This document shows positions 7,013 through 7,815 of a DNA stretch of 7,815 nt, piece after piece. The notes beneath the pieces were generated by a model. The model did no database searches and had not been told where the DNA came from. It saw only the letters and a program-made list of their open reading frames with translations. The stretch spans positions 1 through 7,815 of the forward strand of contig JAYZDB010000026.1 in NCBI GenBank assembly GCA_036338025.1. The letters are read 5' to 3'. How positions within the stretch are numbered: the stretch's first letter is position 1; each line of letters starts with the position of its first letter. The translations under genes and the position numbers were made by a program. The DNA is from JAYZDB01 sp036338025 (GTDB lineage: Bacteria > Planctomycetota > UBA1135 > UBA2386).

Positions 7013-7305
7013 GAGTCAGGGCCCTTTGGAGGCGAATCGGGATTGTCAGGGGGATCCGTGTCCGGAGTCGTGCCGGGACTCTTGCGGTCGGCCTTGAATG
7101 GCAGCAGTTCCGGGGAGGTCACCGAAACTACGTGCAGGAAGCCACCGACGCCACCGAGGAGAACGCCGAGCAAGACAAACAGGGGCTGTAGACCGGTCCA
7201 ATCGTCCAACAAGTAGCCACCGTAGGCAAACAAGCCGACCACGACAGCCATCGTCATCCCCGCCCCCAGATGCCGGGTGGGACGTTGGTTGGTCAACTGG
7301 GGCAT
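7009..7305 (-). CDS. atpZ: AtpZ/AtpI-family two-helix membrane protein, first gene of the atp operon
   Basis: This is a 98-residue protein with two membrane spans (about 15-33 and 40-60). The linking motif GYLLDDWTGLQPLFVLLGVL and the Gly-rich second helix (GGVGGFLHVV) are typical of the AtpZ family (putative F1Fo ATPase accessory subunit). The C-terminal third (about 70-98) is a soluble Pro/Asp/Lys-rich tail and looks disordered. AtpZ has been linked to ATP synthase assembly or Mg2+/Ca2+ transport; the role here is inferred from family and position. The ATG at 7305 is chosen because family-like sequence begins soon after it. The frame stays open to 7644, but that stretch covers the intergenic region and hslU and is a shadow. 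A GTG at 7314 is an alternative, and no Shine-Dalgarno is seen. Its stop overlaps the next gene as GTGA. Confidence 0.82.
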   Translation of the reverse strand: MPQLTNQRPTRHLGAGMTMAVVVGLFAYGGYLLDDWTGLQPLFVLLGVLLGGVGGFLHVVSVTSPELLPFKADRKSPGTTPDTDPPDNPDSPPKGPDS

Positions 7306-7327
7306 GGCGGACACAAAAACAGCATGG

Positions 7328-7351
7328 GGCCGGCAGACAGCCAATGCCGCC
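7328..7351 (-). promoter_or_regulatory. Possible hairpin in the atp operon 5' leader
   Basis: On the minus strand GGCGGCA (7351-7345) can pair with TGCCGGCC (7335-7328) to form a seven-pair stem with one bulged G and a 9-nt loop. It would sit a few bases after the inferred transcript start. There is no U-run after it, so it is not an intrinsic terminator. GC-rich DNA forms such stems by chance, so function is uncertain. Confidence 0.25.
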
Positions 7352-7364
7352 TGGTCTGGCGAGC

Positions 7365-7392
7365 AATATAGACAGGCGATCCGGGGGTGCAA
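7365..7392 (-). promoter_or_regulatory. Candidate sigma70-type promoter for the atp operon
   Basis: On the minus strand TTGCAC (7392-7387) is followed by a 16-bp spacer and TATATT (7370-7365). The -10 box matches TATAAT at five of six bases; the -35 box keeps only the leading TTG. Transcription would begin near 7358, about 50 nt before the atpZ ATG. This is the most AT-rich promoter-like site in the gap, but it is inferred only from consensus matching. Confidence 0.45.
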
Positions 7393-7501
7393 GAAAGGCC
7401 GGCAGCCCCCAGGGGTTTTTGGCGCAATCGTCCAGGCGGATCTCAGGACCATCACCGACCTTGCCAGCTGTCTGACCTCGCACCGCCCCGGTTCCTGAAG
7501 T

Positions 7502-7815
7502 ATGGTGGCCGCCCGACTTTCGACCCCCAGCGCTAGCAACCGCGTGACCACCGCCCACACCCCGAAAGAAACCCTCGCGCTTCTCGACCAGTACGTCATT
7601 GGCCAGGACAAGGCCAAGCGGGCGGTCGCCGTCGCGCTGCGCAACCGTTGGCGTCGGCGGCAACTCGAGCCGGAACTGAGTGCCGACGTCTACCCGAAGA
7701 ACATCCTCCTGATTGGACCGACCGGGGTCGGCAAGACCGAGATTGCCCGCCGTCTGGCAGATCTGGCTCGCGCGCCGTTCGTGAAGGTAGAAGCCAGCAA
7801 GTACAGCGAAGTCGG
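7502..7815 (+). CDS. hslU: HslU, ATPase/unfoldase of the HslUV protease, N-terminal fragment
   Basis: HslU is the AAA+ unfoldase that feeds proteins to the HslV peptidase in the cytoplasm. The frame runs off the right edge after 104 codons, well under a third of the usual length of about 440. From residue 29 it reads DQYVIGQDKAKRAVAVALRN and then RWRRRQLEPEL, followed by PKNILLIGPTGVGKTEIARR (65-84) with Walker A GPTGVGKT at 72-79, then APFVKVEASKYSEVG. This is unmistakable HslU rather than ClpX. The ATG at 7502 is the longest possible start, with an in-frame TGA two codons upstream. However, a GTG at 7544 puts the IGQ motif at 19-21, matching E. coli HslU (18-20), and may be the true start. 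Neither has a Shine-Dalgarno. No hslV lies upstream; the gene heads away from the atp operon. Confidence 0.95.
   Translation, partial: MVAARLSTPSASNRVTTAHTPKETLALLDQYVIGQDKAKRAVAVALRNRWRRRQLEPELSADVYPKNILLIGPTGVGKTEIARRLADLARAPFVKVEASKYSEV

Larger units (their letters stand above)
7306..7501. other. Divergent intergenic region between the atp operon and hslU
   Basis: This 196-bp gap is the only sizeable non-coding stretch in the window. It should hold promoters for both directions. It contains a candidate minus-strand promoter (7365-7392), a possible leader hairpin (7328-7351) and two copies of GGCCGGCAG (7328-7336 and 7397-7405). A short C-run/G-run with five Ts (about 7406-7420) has too small a loop to be a convincing terminator. 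The plus-strand frame open through here (to the TGA at 7496-7498) has no recognisable protein features. Confidence 0.7.

Noticed and set aside
7406..7420. C-run, G-run and five Ts resembling an intrinsic terminator
   Set aside because: The loop would be only one or two bases unless the stem shrinks to three pairs, and it lies between divergent genes where no plus-strand transcript is known to end.
7277..7498. Plus-strand 73-codon open frame ending just before hslU
   Set aside because: It has no recognisable domain or ribosome site, overlaps the start of atpZ and covers the likely promoter region, so it is probably a chance frame.
1..7815. Search for a novel defence, mobile or biosynthetic system
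   Set aside because: Every gene longer than 90 bp is accounted for by the ATP synthase operon or hslU. There are no repeats, integrase, transposase or toxin-like genes, and no compositional break was noticed by eye.

Overview
The window is almost entirely one F-type (F1Fo) ATP synthase operon on the minus strand, read from right to left, plus the first third or less of a divergent hslU gene on the plus strand at the right edge. In transcription order the operon is atpZ-like (7305-7009), atpI-like (7012-6497), atpB/a (6497-5529), atpE/c (5472-5233), atpF/b (5236-4700), atpH/delta (4674-4141), atpA/alpha (4071-2530), atpG/gamma (2495-1611), atpD/beta (1558-95) and atpC/epsilon (85 to the left edge, truncated). 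All eight structural subunits are present, with one b gene and no b' duplicate. All genes seen in full are intact, without frameshifts.

The first three genes, and the atpE/atpF pair, are joined by stop/start overlaps (GTGA, TGATG, GTGATG), which suggests translational coupling. The later genes are separated by 9-69 bp. The best ribosome binding site in the operon precedes atpE, whose product is needed in about ten copies per enzyme. The 196-bp gap 7306-7501 separates the operon from hslU and holds a plausible sigma70-like promoter for the operon and a possible leader hairpin. No stretch over 300 bp lacks a gene. No tRNA, rRNA, insertion sequence, CRISPR array or clear terminator was seen.

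The proteins work together as follows. Subunits a and c form the proton channel and rotor ring. b and delta form the peripheral stalk. alpha3-beta3 with gamma and epsilon form the catalytic head and central stalk. The AtpZ- and AtpI-like membrane proteins are probable assembly or ion-related accessory factors. c-subunit residues point to H+ rather than Na+ coupling. HslU is the unfoldase of the HslUV protease and is functionally unrelated.

The DNA is GC-rich with a bacterial operon layout. The a subunit carries a cleavable-looking signal peptide and a His/Glu-rich periplasmic segment, as in some Bacteroidota and Planctomycetota. Together with HslU and the atpZ-atpI-atpB order this suggests a diderm bacterium, possibly a planctomycete-like lineage, but the phylum cannot be fixed without a tree. 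This is a core housekeeping region. I found no evidence of a novel system; the oddities lie in the a subunit, the small accessory genes and the divergent intergenic region.
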